Source: Mesostigma viride
Taxonomy: Eukaryota > Streptophyta > Mesostigmatophyceae > Mesostigmatales > Mesostigmataceae
DNA: 58,000 bases
Assembly: GCA_009746045.1 (NCBI GenBank)
Contig: RPFO01000165.1
Coordinates: forward strand, 808,001-866,000
Direction: 5' to 3'
Below, in pieces: positions 28,796-39,755 of the stretch. The notes below the pieces were generated by a model. The model made no database searches. It was not told the DNA's origin and saw nothing but the letters and a program-made list of their open reading frames with translations. Within the stretch, counting starts at the first letter, position 1; each line of letters starts with the position of its first letter. The position numbers and the translations under genes were made by a program.

Positions 28796-31041
28796 TAAAA
28801 ATATAATTACTTACAGCAGAGTGAAATCACTCAAACCAAAACAAACGCCCAGCTAGAAACCTATATACAGAGCCATGTCAAAGCTCTATACTACGATAAG
28901 ACCAATGGAAACGCCTAACGGGAGGAACCTAATAGCCCTGCTGCACCGCAAAATCAGCCCGCGTACGGCGGAGCATGATGTCAGCCATGGCCCGAGTCAG
29001 CGCCACCGACAAGCGCTGACGCCAATATGACGTCCAGGTCCGCGCCGACCATGGGGCCCGCTGGCCCTCCAGGTCCAGCCGGTCCTCCCGGAGCCGGCAA
29101 CACTCCTTGAAGAAGGCGGAGGTCAGGGGCCCCATGGCCCCAAACTCCTCCAGGACAAAGGGCACCACACGATGGTGCCCGACGTCGCCGTAGGCCAGGA
29201 GCTTGGCCCGCTCCGCCCGGTCCGCCGTGTAACCTGCCGTGAGGGAGGCCCCAGCCACGTGGCTAAGAGCCAAGGGCCGCGCCACCGAAACGTCAATAAG
29301 CAGATGCCGGCCACCCCCCTCAAAGTCCAGCACCACGATGTCAGGCCGGTGGTTGGGGGAATAGAAGGCAGCGCCATCCGCATCCTCGGACCGGATGTTC
29401 GCGTGGGGGAAAACCGACCGAATCATGGCGAGCACCACCGTCAGGAGGACAGTGTGCAAATACAAATACCAATTCTGATTCTGTTGGCCCCCCATGCAGG
29501 CAAGGTAGTGAGTCCCCGTGGGATCCAGCGGCTGCCCACAGCTACCACAAGGCCGCCCGGCCGGAACAAGAGGCTGCGGGGCAAATAGCTGGTGCCGGAG
29601 CGCCACCGAGTAGTGGCTGGGAGCCAAGGCGAATGGGGGGGCCATGGGAAGAGCACGAAGGTACGCCGAGCCCACACTCCGCAAGGAAAGCGAGAACAGC
29701 CACGCACGTCCCTGGGCGTTGAGGTCCGCAAAAAGAGCAATCCAATCAGCCGTATGCAGAATACCCGCGTAGGTTTTCTGGTGTTTATCGATGACGCGAG
29801 CAGGGAATGCGGCGGGAGATTGAACGGAAGCGACCGAGGGAGTGCCGCGAGGGAGGTGGCGCTGTACCGCCTGAGCGGCACGGACGGGAGAACAGGCCTG
29901 CTGGATCTCAGCATAGGCCTCCTGGATGGCGGTGACGAAGGGTAAAGGGCTGCTGGGGTCCAGGAGGTCAGGCGCTGCTGTTGCCAAAAGGGGCAGGAGC
30001 CGGCAGCTTTCCGCCCACGACTGAGCGACGGAGCCCATAAATGCTGCTGGGGCCAGCCGGGCGGCACGAGTCAGACCGCAGCCACCCATCCGTGCAGGCA
30101 GGGAGGCAATGCGAATAGCATGTGGCGGGAGGTCGGGGCCCGGGACCAGCTGCGCCAAGGCCGACTGGATGCGTTCGTCGTGGCCCTCGGCGGCCAGCCG
30201 GACCTGAGCCGGAAGAGCGCCCCGGAGCCAGTGAACGACGCGAGGGTGAGCGCAAAACCACAGAAGCAGACCCTTGGTCTGCGAATCATGAAGGCGCGCA
30301 ATCAAGGGCAGTACCTCAGTGCGTGCCTCGAGGGCGGCCCGCAGAGCATCGATGACAAACGCGGGGTCGCCAACCGGAACGCCGAGGACCTCCAACCCCT
30401 GGAGGCGCTCGTCCCGGCCCAAGAGCTGGGGCGGAAAGCCGGAGCAATCACCTTGGGGCGAGTACACCGCGCACTTGGCCAGGGTCAACTGGAGGTTGAT
30501 GCCGGCCACCGCGGTCTGCAGTGCCAGCAGAGCCGCGGTGGTGTCCGGCACAGGGCCCAGAAGGTAGATATCATCCAAGTAGGCCTGAATAGCGACCGCC
30601 GGGTGAGCAGCATGGACCGCTTGGAGGCAACCCTGGAGGGGGGCGGCAAAGTACAGGGGTCCGAGGGGGTCCCCTTGCTGGGTGCCCGACCGCGACAGCA
30701 GGCCGCCGCGAGTGCCGTCCTCCATGATGTGAACCAGTTGGCCGGGCTGGCCGTAGCACACGGCTGTCCAAGCGTACAAGTCCTCGAAGGACTCCATGAC
30801 GGCCGCAAACATGCTGGCGCGGGACAGACTGTTGAACGCGTTGTGGCAGTCGACCTTGACGACAGCGTGGGTGGGGTGGGCCTCGAGGTAGGCCTGCACC
30901 GAATGGATGAGGATATCCGCCCCGCCTGGAGTCGTCACCCCCAGCTGGGCCGCCACCGAGGTCTCACCCGCTGCGAGGGGCGGGCAGAAAAAGGCACGGA
31001 GCTCGGGCGCCTTTTGGCGGCAGATCACTTTGCCCACATCA
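28796..31041 (-). mobile_element. 5'-truncated LINE inserted in B3 pol
   Basis: The 2246-bp insertion is flanked by the 13-bp direct repeat GGCACATATACTT (28783-28795 and 31042-31054), typical of target-primed reverse transcription. On the minus strand the 5' end is truncated within RT. The 3' noncoding region is 28796-28928, AT-rich at its end but without a clear poly(A) tail. Confidence 0.92.
28929..31041 (-). CDS. LINE reverse transcriptase with C-terminal restriction-like endonuclease, 5' truncated
   Basis: The frame is open from the truncation to the stop at 28929, about 700 codons. RT motifs in order: VVKVDCHNAFNSLSR, SGTQQGDPLGPLYFA, IQAYLDDIYLLG (catalytic DD), NLQLTLAKCAVYS and EVLGVPVGD. 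Near the C-terminus comes a zinc motif (CGSCGQPLDPTGTHYLAC), then RPDIVVLDF and LLIDVSVARPL, which fit the PD-(D/E)XK-like endonuclease of early-branching LINEs (R2/NeSL-type architecture). It nicks target DNA and primes cDNA synthesis. The N-terminal DNA-binding part and early RT motifs are missing, so this copy is dead on arrival although its frame is clean. The long open frame on the opposite strand is a GC-rich shadow. Confidence 0.9.
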
Positions 31042-32313
31042 GGCACATATACTTGCAAGCCATGCCAGCATGCCCCTGATGGTAGCACACCTAGCCTGCG
31101 TGATGGGCTCCCGCAATGCATCTACAATCTGCTGTGGGTAGTCCTTACCACCCTCCATCCTGATGAACCACGAGCCCTTGGCTTGGAACAACGTAGCCTG
31201 CATGCCACAGAAGACCATAGGCTCATTCTCCACCATGTGCTGTATCTTACCCAGCTCAAACCGCTTCTGGATCTTGGCCAAAACAGCCTCAACCCAGTCT
31301 GGTGGACCTATGAGATGCAGGTCATCACCATGCAGTGAGGCAAAGACAGGAAGGCCATTGTGGGACCCTTGGAACAAACAGGGATCCACTGGAGACACAG
31401 AAAACCCACAAGTGTTCTTCAAGAATATCTCTAGGCTCTTTCTCCAGATAATGGGACTGGACCTGAGACCTTCCAACCCTTTCAGAATTCTCAGGTACCT
31501 GGCCTTTATCTCGGCTCTCCATACAGCAGGTACAGTCACAAAGAAAGGAGGGATATCTCTCCAAGTCTGCCTAGCCTGATCTTGGTCACCCTTGAGAAAA
31601 GCCCTCTTGAAATCAATCAGCACAGAGCTATAGGGCACACCCAGAAAAGACAGAAATATGCACAGCAGAATCCTCCACGTGTCATGCAGCATCCCTGGAG
31701 TATAGAGCTCCTCATCTAACAACTGGCCAGTGCCATGATATTCGGTTACAACTGGTCTGACATGTGGCACCTGGACACCATCTACCTCCTTGAGCTTGAG
31801 GACAAACATCAATCTGAGCAGCTGGTGAACTTCTGGCAGCTCATCCACAGGTTCTGCACAGTTGGAAACTATCCACTCATGCCCAGAAGCAACAAAGCCA
31901 AGAGTCCATGCCTTAGCCATCTTGGGGCTTTGCATCATCTCGACTAGCTGGCGCCAGGGAATAGGATTGTGAGCAGCTATCTGGTACCTGTTTACCCCTA
32001 ACTGCCGTGGATCAAAGGTGGTTGGGATGATTAACAGGTCCTCAGCTATGGGCTCCTGACCTTGAGGACCCTCAGCTGGCTGACTCTTAACAGCCTTCAC
32101 CGCCACTGCAAGACCCTGGGAATAGTGATATCTTTCAAGGGGGGGGCTGCCCCTGCCTTCTAGTGCCAACTCATCAGAGGTCAAAGTAACCCCTGGCATG
32201 CACAAGAAGTTCTGACCCAGAATGGCAGGCCCCTGATAGCCCTCTACCACACAGAACGTGGTGGGCACCCCTAAGATAGGCACACTCACTTCCCCTAGGA
32301 TCTTCATGGACAC
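31042..32313 (-). CDS. B3 RT segment (middle of pol)
   Basis: It encodes the end of the protease-like domain (SMKILGEVSVPILGVPTTF, AILGQNFL) and most of RT: VLKLKEVDGVQVPHVRPVVTEY, LIDFKRAFLKGDQ, LRSSPIIWRKSLE, ASLHGDDLHLIG. Removing gypsy D plus one GACAC copy (10813 bp) joins it in frame with 43122 onward. No stop lies within it. The catalytic box is HGDD. Compared with B2 it is clearly a different subfamily. Confidence 0.9.
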
Positions 32314-32885
32314 TGTTACGCCGCGGATATCTACCTCCACCTCTACCTCTAATGGGCCTGATACTACCTAAACTGGTCAGGCCTCCTCTACTTAACCCTC
32401 TGGCGAAAGACGAACGTGACGGAGCTGATCTCAATGCATTAACGTAAGTGTTGCTATAATACGCCATACAACCATTTACCAAAACCCGTTTACTCCAGGA
32501 ATAGAGGAAGGAAACACAACTACACTGCCGTGACCCAAGCCTAAATGTGTCAATTCACTTAACACACGCCGAGTACACACACAAGGGGTAGAACGCGCAT
32601 AAATGGTCACCAACGGTCCAACACGCTCGGGCCGACATGGCCCTCGCCTACAGGTGCACGCTGGTCCACTAAATCTACTGATGCACGCTGGTCCACTACA
32701 TTCTACCCAGGATCAGGACCACTAGTAAAGTACGCGGCGCGGCGCCCAACGGCACCCAATGTACCACAGTACTGTTACGAGGACAATAATGTCCCGGTAG
32801 GAGCCTAAACGTAAACCTAGGGACAACCGAGGCAAAGGACCTAATTTACGTCCGTAACTACAACGAATTGTTACGCGACGTAACA
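32314..32885 (-). repeat. 3' LTR of gypsy D (572 bp)
   Basis: It begins TGTTACGCCG and ends GCGACGTAACA, with inverted termini TGTTACG...CGTAACA. It contains a short internal direct repeat around TGCACGCTGGTCCACTA (about 32655-32700). Confidence 0.93.
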
Positions 32886-32900
32886 CCTCCCCCCCCACAA
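32886..32900 (-). promoter_or_regulatory. Polypurine tract of gypsy D
   Basis: On the minus strand a G-run, TTGTGGGGGGGGAGG, lies immediately before the 3' LTR, the expected plus-strand primer. Confidence 0.75.
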
Positions 32901-33252
32901 AGGTAGGGAGCCCTCTCCCTACGCACAGGGAGGAAACGAAGGGGTAGGAAAAACCTAATGCACCCAGCACACACCAACACAATCGATAGACCATCCCAGA
33001 TACAAAGCACCAATAGTTCACACGGTCTCCACCACCACGCCGGGTGGTGTAGGGTTAGCCAGCACCAAGCCTGGTGGTAGGTTCCCCTAACTGCCTGGAA
33101 CGGAGTCCTGGCCGGGGGGGACGGCACTGGGCAGGACACACAGAGTAAACACATCAGCGCCAAGGACCAAGAACAGCCAACCAACTGGCCAGAATATGAG
33201 GGCGACTCTACATACCGGAGGGACAACACCCTCAGGTCGGGCCTAAGGCCCT
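32901..33252 (-). other. 3' noncoding region of gypsy D
   Basis: Between the polypurine tract and the last open frame I see no recognisable gene or repeat. Confidence 0.5.
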
Positions 33253-34563
33253 CTATCTAATGGCCATCCGTCTGGTAGGTACCACGGGAGGCCAGCAGGA
33301 CTCCAGGTAGGCCTGGTAATGGGCCACATCCTCAACATTGTCATGCCTATCTACGGTGAGGAAAACATCGGCCCACACGCCGTCAGGAAAAAGGCCCAGA
33401 AAGGCCCAGTAATACCTATGCTGAGTAAGAACGACCTGGCCACGGGCCCAGTCCAGGAAAGCCACAGGCAAAGAGGCGAAGGAAAGGCTCTACCGCGATC
33501 AGGCAGAGGGCCCGCAGGAGGAGGCGATGATACCGGATCCGAGGGCGCAACCCGTCGGGAAAAACAGGTCCACCAGGGGCTCCACGTTGGACGGCCACAA
33601 CCGGATGTGCCGAACCTCTCGGGAGCGCCACCGACGCGTACACTGGCGCGACCCGAATGTCTCTAGGTAGTCGCTGGCCCGAGGAGGAGGGTGACCGCGG
33701 GAGTCTAGACCCTGGCCCGGTAGGGGCGCCGGACGCCGGGCATCCCACTCGAGGATGGGCTGGAGGACCGTGGTGTACGTAACACCCGGCACCGCAGGAA
33801 ACTCTACCGTAAGGGCATCCGAAGCCATAATGCCCAGAGGCGGAGGGTAAGCCCACTGGAACCCACCGTAGGTGTCCAAGTCGTTGTGGCGCCTAGCCCA
33901 GCGATACAGAACGCGCCGAACCAGGATCTCACCCTGGAACACAGGATCAGCTAAAATAACCATGTCGAAAGGAGGCCGATCAGTCTCAATGGGTAGGCCA
34001 CGATCCCGAGGCGCCCGACACACCTGGGAAAACCCGTAGGACATGGGCGAGATGGCAAGCTCGGCGGAGACGCGCGGCAGGTCACACTGGCGGCAGGCGA
34101 GTGCGGACATACCACATCCAGGCACGGGCGTGTCGCGCGACTCCGGCGTCGCATGCACCACAGAAGGAGCCCTGTCCCGATCACCCTGGGACAACTCCCG
34201 GAGGGAGTCGGAAGCGCGGGTAGCGCGAGGATCCTGACCGGTGGACCGAACAACCGCAGCCAAGGACAGAGAGGCCGGAGGGGCAGGGGCCGAAGCAGGG
34301 GCAGGAGCCGACACCGACGCAGGTGACACTGGTACAGCAGAGGTCGCGCCGGACCCGAAGCCAGAGGGGCCGTGACGGACCCGCCACCGAAGCTGGCGCG
34401 CCGGTCCCGTGGCCGGTGCACCCTCAGGCCACATGTTAAAAATGGGGCCCGTAGGGACAGGCAGTCCTGCATAAGATTGACTACCATCCAGGCTCCAGTC
34501 AGGAACCGGATCCTCTGCGGGGACCACCCTCCCAAAGCCTGGGCAGTCCGCTAGTGTCGCCAA
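33253..34563 (-). pseudogene. Gypsy D 3' accessory coding region, second part
   Basis: An open frame of about 354 codons (34563-33499) overlaps the preceding frame by about 65 bp, and a further short frame (about 33471-33253) follows after a stop. The protein has a Pro/Ala linker then a more globular region (SPMSYGFSQVCR, DMVILADPVFQGEILVRRVLYRWARRHND, VPGVTYTTVLQPILEWDARR). I recognise no family and see no membrane segment or signal peptide, so calling it env would be unjustified. The overlaps suggest one protein broken by indels, or programmed frameshifts. Its place between the chromodomain and 3' LTR makes it part of the element. Confidence 0.5.
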
Positions 34564-35551
34564 AGAAGCCCCGCGACGGCTGCGACTGAGCTGGTGGAGG
34601 CTCGGAAGCAGCGACAGCGGGCGCGGTCACAGGGGCAGGGGACTCGCGCGTAGGCGCAGGTACAGCGGTCACAGGCGCAGAGGCAGCAGGAGTCGCAGCA
34701 GCCGCCGGAACCACAGCGACCGCGGGCGCCAGCGGGGGCGCGGGCGAAGCCGTAGTCGCCGGGGCAACAGAAGGGGTAGGAGGCGCGGATCCAGCTGGCG
34801 TAGCCGGGACCTGCGCCTGGGCCGCCAGGAAGGCCCCAAACGCCGTGGTCAGGGACTGGATCTGAGCCTGCATAGCCGAGACCGTCGCCGAAAGAGGATC
34901 AGGCAAACCCGAAGGGGTAGGCTCCACTGCAACACCCCGGGTCGACCGAGGGGACGACGGGACCGGAGAGGGAGGAACAGACGCCGAGGAGGCGGACGCA
35001 GCGCTCGAGGCAGAATAATCTGGAGTATAATGTACCTCGGCTGGGGCGCCCGAAGGGGCAGGACCATCAACCGCTAGTCCCGCCGCCTGATCAGCTATCT
35101 CCATGAATTCTACGGCCCGTAAAAGGTCGCAGGGGTTCTCATCTACCTCAGCATCACCCTCAGCCGGAAGCCAAGGAAACACCTCCCGTAGGCAGGTACG
35201 GCCCACAGGGGTAGAGAGGTAGGAGAACACACGGCAACACCGGAGAACCGCATCTATCTGTTCCAAGGCGGGACAGCGAGAACCACACCCCAACAAACAG
35301 TGTCCGGCATCGTCGAACCCGTGCAGGACAAGCTGGTGCGGCTCATTAGGGGAAGGACCATACCACGTGACCCCGAAGAGGGCCGCCCTGACTAAGCTCG
35401 CATGTTGGGCCTGAAGGGCCGGCTGCACAACGCCACCCCGGTAACATGATCGCGACACCCAACGGCCCGGAAGGGCCTCGAAATACAGCTCAGGGTCCGG
35501 TAGGGGCAGGGACGGCAGCGGGCTCTCAGCCGGAGGGGTAGGCTCTGTCAT
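34499..35551 (-). CDS. Gypsy D 3' accessory ORF, first part
   Basis: The first plausible ATG is at about 35551 (MTEPTPPAESPLP), just beyond the integrase stop at 35628. About 150 residues of globular, Cys-rich sequence (LVLHGFDDAGHCLLGCGSRC, PWLPAEGDAEVDENPCDLL) are followed by about 180 residues dominated by Ala, Pro, Ser and Thr, with a short helix (SATVSAMQAQIQSLTTAFGA). The frame gives way to the next part with a short overlap. Function unknown; gag-like or structural roles are possible but unproven. Confidence 0.55.
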   Translation of the reverse strand: MTEPTPPAESPLPSLPLPDPELYFEALPGRWVSRSCYRGGVVQPALQAQHASLVRAALFGVTWYGPSPNEPHQLVLHGFDDAGHCLLGCGSRCPALEQIDAVLRCCRVFSYLSTPVGRTCLREVFPWLPAEGDAEVDENPCDLLRAVEFMEIADQAAGLAVDGPAPSGAPAEVHYTPDYSASSAASASSASVPPSPVPSSPRSTRGVAVEPTPSGLPDPLSATVSAMQAQIQSLTTAFGAFLAAQAQVPATPAGSAPPTPSVAPATTASPAPPLAPAVAVVPAAAATPAASAPVTAVPAPTRESPAPVTAPAVAASEPPPAQSQPSRGFFGDTSGLPRLWEGGPRRGSGS

Positions 35552-35627
35552 GACGGCTGCGGAGGGGAGGGGACAACCAACCACCCGTCGACAGCAGACA
35601 TAACATAAGAGAGGAGAAGGCCTACGA

Positions 35628-37210
35628 CTAGAGCTTGTGCAGGGTTTTATATTCCTGCAGCAGGCGACTACACCCATCTAGCTCACTCTCCGTATACCAA
35701 ACCTTATCTACTTCACTACGAGCATACATCCACTTCACTTTATACTGACGCTGGGTACCGCGGCCCTTTTTGATATCTCGATGGGCCACGATGCTTTCTA
35801 CTTCGTCTTCTACTTCCCCAGTGTCAGGATTATGCTCTAAAGGGGCAGGCGCTAACTCCCTGCCAGCGAACGTACTAGGGTGGTACAGTTTAAGCTGGCT
35901 CCTATGGAAGGTGTTTGAATGCGTTTGCCAAGAGGTAGGGATATCGACTTTATACAAGAAATTTCCTACCCTAGACAACACATGGAAGGGTCCTAAGAAG
36001 GCAGGCCTAAGTTTGACCTTCAGTTCTGCTTCAAACTTATGAGCAAAACGGCCAACACGGGGGCCTTCTACTAATACTAGATCTCCTACTTCTATCTCAG
36101 GTGCTCGTCTATCTAAGGAGGCACGCAACCTAGCAAGGTACTTAGCCTGAGCTTTTTGATACCCTGAGATCGCGTGGTCATGAGCAGTTTTCATTCTATC
36201 TAGTAAGGACTGTACACCTTCTACAGTATCTCGGGACACATCATCCTTGTCCCGTAGAGGACTAGCTAAGAGAGAGGTAGGGGTAAGGGGCTGTCTCCCA
36301 GTATCTAAGAAGAAGGGCGTATATCCATGCGCAGCTTGGGGACAATTGTTGAGGGAGAACTCTACCAAACATAAATAATCCTCCCAATCACTACCCGAGC
36401 CATTAACATAGTGCCTAAGCGCTTCTTCTACTACTCTATTAAGACGCTCTACTAAATGAGAGGAGGAGGAGTGGTAGGCAGTACCGTAGGTAACCTTGGT
36501 ACCGATGGCAGCGAAAAACTGCTGCCAAAAATCTGAGGTAAATAATTTATCCTTATCACTAATAAACTGCCTACTCAATCCATGATATCTATATACATTA
36601 TTGAGGTATAGGCGTGCGCAATCACGTGCGGTGAGTTCTAAAGGACACGGCACAAGATGGCACATACGAGTAAAACGATCTATGAACACAAGGATTTGGG
36701 CATTGCCCCTATCATTCTTTCTAAAAGGTCCTACAAAATCCATCATGATAGAATCCCAAGGCATGATAGGGTCAGGCAAGGTCCTAGGTTCTGCTATCTG
36801 TCCTACATTATTGGGTTTCATTTCCTGGCAAGATTGACAAGTTCTAACATACTCATCCACATCCTTATAAAGGGAAGGCCAGTAATAAGAGCGGGCTACT
36901 AGGTCCCGTACCCGTTTACCACCCTGGTGAGCAGCTAAGTCATGCAACTCAAAGAGCAAGGAGGAGCGACAGATAGGAGGGACATACAGGCGCCATTGAG
37001 GGGGAGAATCTGCTATCTGCACATATAAAAACCCACCTACAAATTTACAAGGGTGCTTGCCTAATTGTTGGGGATGTGCAGCAATGGCAGCTAATGCTTC
37101 CGGCTCAGTGGCCGTAAATCTACTAATAAGGCGTTCAAGATCAGAGGTAGGCATCGCTACAGAAGTATCCAGAACAGGTTTAAAGAGATCTCCTACCGCC
37201 TTGCCGAAGA
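35628..37210 (-). CDS. Gypsy D integrase with C-terminal chromodomain
   Basis: HHCC finger: LHDLAAHQGGKR...CQSCQEMK. Core: IMMDFVGPF, FISDKDKLFTS and HLVERLNRVVEE provide D, D and E. A GPF/Y-like region follows (PAFLGPFHVLSRVGNFLYKVDI). The C-terminal 55 residues (VESIVAHRDIKKGRGTQRQY, KVKWMYARSEVDKVWYTESE, LLQEY) have the spacing and aromatic positions of a chromodomain, which in chromoviruses tethers integration to modified chromatin. The frame opens upstream of the first Met at 37154, near 37210. A stop and frame change separate it from RNase H. Otherwise intact to the stop at 35628. Confidence 0.88.
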
Positions 37211-37262
37211 GAAGGGGAGGTCCTAGGGACTACGTTTTCATAAGACTTTCCTGACCTAGTCG

Positions 37263-38395
37263 CTATATGGCTAAGCGGTATAGAAATTTTATTTTTCCCC
37301 TCCCCCCCACCGAGGCCACAGGAAGGGCCTCACACGGGAGAGAGAGTCCTACGTGAGAAAGGAGATCAGGCATGCGAACAGCTGTATGAAAGAGGTAGGC
37401 ATAGGAATCATCATCAGGTAGTTCACCATAAGGGGTTACACCCATAGTAGTAGGAACTAGAGTAGTATTGAGAACATCAAGGTCCTCGAAGAAGGAATAG
37501 TCTGCACGACGAGAGAGTGCATCTGGTACTATGTTATCTACACCCTTGACATACTGAAGTTTAAAAGGGGAAAACTGTGCTAAAAATTCCATCCAGCGCG
37601 CTTGCCGAGGGGTAAGGTTGGGTTGGGAGAGAAGATGGGTAAGGGGACGATGATCCGTTTGGATAACTAACCTATAAGGATCTAGCTCACAGGGTTCATT
37701 CAGGCAGACATCAAATTGAGCACCTTTAAGGAAGTGCTGCCACGCGTGGCAACAATACACCACAGCTAAGAGTTCCTGCTGGTGGACGGGATAGTTACGC
37801 TCCGCAGGGAGCATTGTCCTAGAGATATACTCAATTGGCTGTAAGCCCTGACCCTGATCCTGGAGAAGGACACCACCTATAGCTACTTTACTAGCATCTG
37901 TAGCCACAACAAAGGGTTTAGTAGTATCCGGTAGGATGAGTACAGGAGGGGAAAGGAGTAGGGATTTTAGGCACTGAAAAGCAGACTGACACTCACTACT
38001 CCAAACAAAGGGGATATCCTTCTTTAATAAATGATTAATAGGGGCTGCTATAGTGGCGAAACGCGGGATAAAACGCCTATAGTAAGAAGCAATTCCTAGG
38101 AAACTACGTACACCTTTAACGTCGGTAGGAGTAGGCCATTCCTGAATTGACTTAGTTTTATCCGGGTCGGTAGCGACCCCGGCATCTGACAGAACGTGCC
38201 CTAAAAATGGGACACTCCTACCCGAACGCACTTTAGCACGGCGCGCCCACAAAGAATTTTCAGCCATTATTTCTAATACTTTCTTTAAATCACGTAGGTG
38301 CGTTTCAAAATCAGGAGAGTAAATAAGAATATCATCTAAGTAAGCTTGAGCACAAGAACGGTCATGCTCAGATAAAGAAACAGAGGAGAAGGAGG
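37263..38395 (-). pseudogene. Gypsy D RT C-terminal half and RNase H
   Basis: The frame contains AYLDDILIYS (RT catalytic box) upstream of any Met, then FLGHVLSDAGV, WPTPTDVKGVRSFLGIASYYRRF, RNase H with FVVATDASKVAIGGVLLQ and IQTDHRPLTHLL, and the conserved end VKGVDNIVPDALSRR. It is the direct continuation of 38336-39643 but in another frame, so an indel lies near 38390-38440. The frame ends at 37263 after a G/C-run. Confidence 0.85.
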
Positions 38396-39643
38396 ATCCT
38401 TTAGATCAGAGGACACCTGAGGAAGATGAGAATTTCCCATAACAGGTCTAAGCACTTCATTCATTAACATTTGAAAAGAGGCAGGCGAGTTACAGAGTCC
38501 CATAGCCGCTACTCTAAACTGGTAATGACCAAAAGGGGTAGCAAAGGCGGTTTTATGGCAATCCTCAGGAGCTATCCGCAACTGCCAAAAACCATCCGCA
38601 CAATCCAGTACTGTGAAACAAGTGGAACCTTTAACCTTATTAAATATATCATCAATACGAGGTAGAGGGTATTTAGATTTCACAGTAATATCATTCAACT
38701 TCCTATAATCAGTAACTAGGCGAAACTTGCCATTTGGCTTAGGAACTAACAGGACACCAGCTGAGTAGGGGGAGTTACTAGGCTCTATCAATCCTGCTTC
38801 TAATAATGACACTAAAATCTGTTTTAGTTCCTTTAACTCGGTAGGGCCCATTCTATACATCGGAGAGTGCGTAGGAACTGCACCGTCCTTGATAACTACA
38901 CGGTGTAAAACAGAACGAGGAGGAGGATAAGAAGGAGTCTTTTCTTCAAATACTTTTGAGGAATCTATCACAGCCATGTATCTTACTATTTCATTTTCAG
39001 TAAATCCTACTCCTATTGTATCCACTGTATTTACATCTATATCCACACTATTATTAGTGATAGGTATCTCTTGTACTTCTAACTGAAGGAACATACATAA
39101 TAGGTATCCATTTTGCTTTAATTCAGAACGTAATTCGTCATTTGACATTAATACTTCAGGTATAGGTCTTACAGGAGGATCAACAGGTGTAGGAGGAGTA
39201 ATATCTACCAAGGATAAATTTTCCAATCTATAATGACGTTCAGGTACCCAGTAAGAGCTATCTGGAAACCAAATGACCATGGTATCATAATTAATAGTAA
39301 TCTTATTATCCTGGTGCCAATCTAATCCTAGTAATACATCAGCGGTAGTGATAGGGCCTATAGTGGCCGTCAGGTTGACAGTACGTCCTTGTATAACCAT
39401 GGGAAGGGACACCGTACCCGGGGAATGACTGGTGCGACCATCAGCATAATGAACAGTAACGGGTTTGGTGTGAGGGGTAGGGACTAGTCCTAAACGTCTA
39501 ACTAGGGCCTCGCTCACAAAGGAGCTAGCCGCACCGCTATCTACCAACACAGAGACATTCAAGAGTTCATCAGCATGCAAGAAGGGGTCTACAACAGTGT
39601 GAGGGACGGTTAAACCACCATTCAAGAACATAAGAGGACGCAC
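38336..39643 (-). pseudogene. Gypsy D protease and RT N-terminal half
   Basis: Protease: VSVLVDSGAASSFVSEALVRRLGL (DSG triad intact) with DVLLGLDWH. RT: VLLVPKPNGKFRLVTDYRKL, FTVLDCADGFWQLRIAPEDC, TPFGHYQFRVAAMGLCNSPA. The reading frame is lost just before the YLDD box. The order protease-RT-RNase H-integrase is standard for Ty3/gypsy, in contrast to the copia families here. Confidence 0.88.
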
Positions 39644-39755
39644 ACGTAGTGGTAGGGAAGATTCAGCTCCTACAGAGGTTATAAAAACAGGCAGGCAAAA
39701 ATTTTATCTGGGGTACTATCTAAGGACCTGTCCAGGTTACCCCCGGCTGACAGGC

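Noticed and set aside
30120-31079. Long plus-strand open frame (319 codons) opposite the LINE RT
   Set aside because: It is antisense to a clearly recognisable RT/endonuclease in GC-rich DNA and shows no motif; shadow of the real frame.
33253-35551. Retroviral env-like gene in gypsy D
   Set aside because: Position fits but there is no signal peptide, transmembrane helix or cleavage motif.
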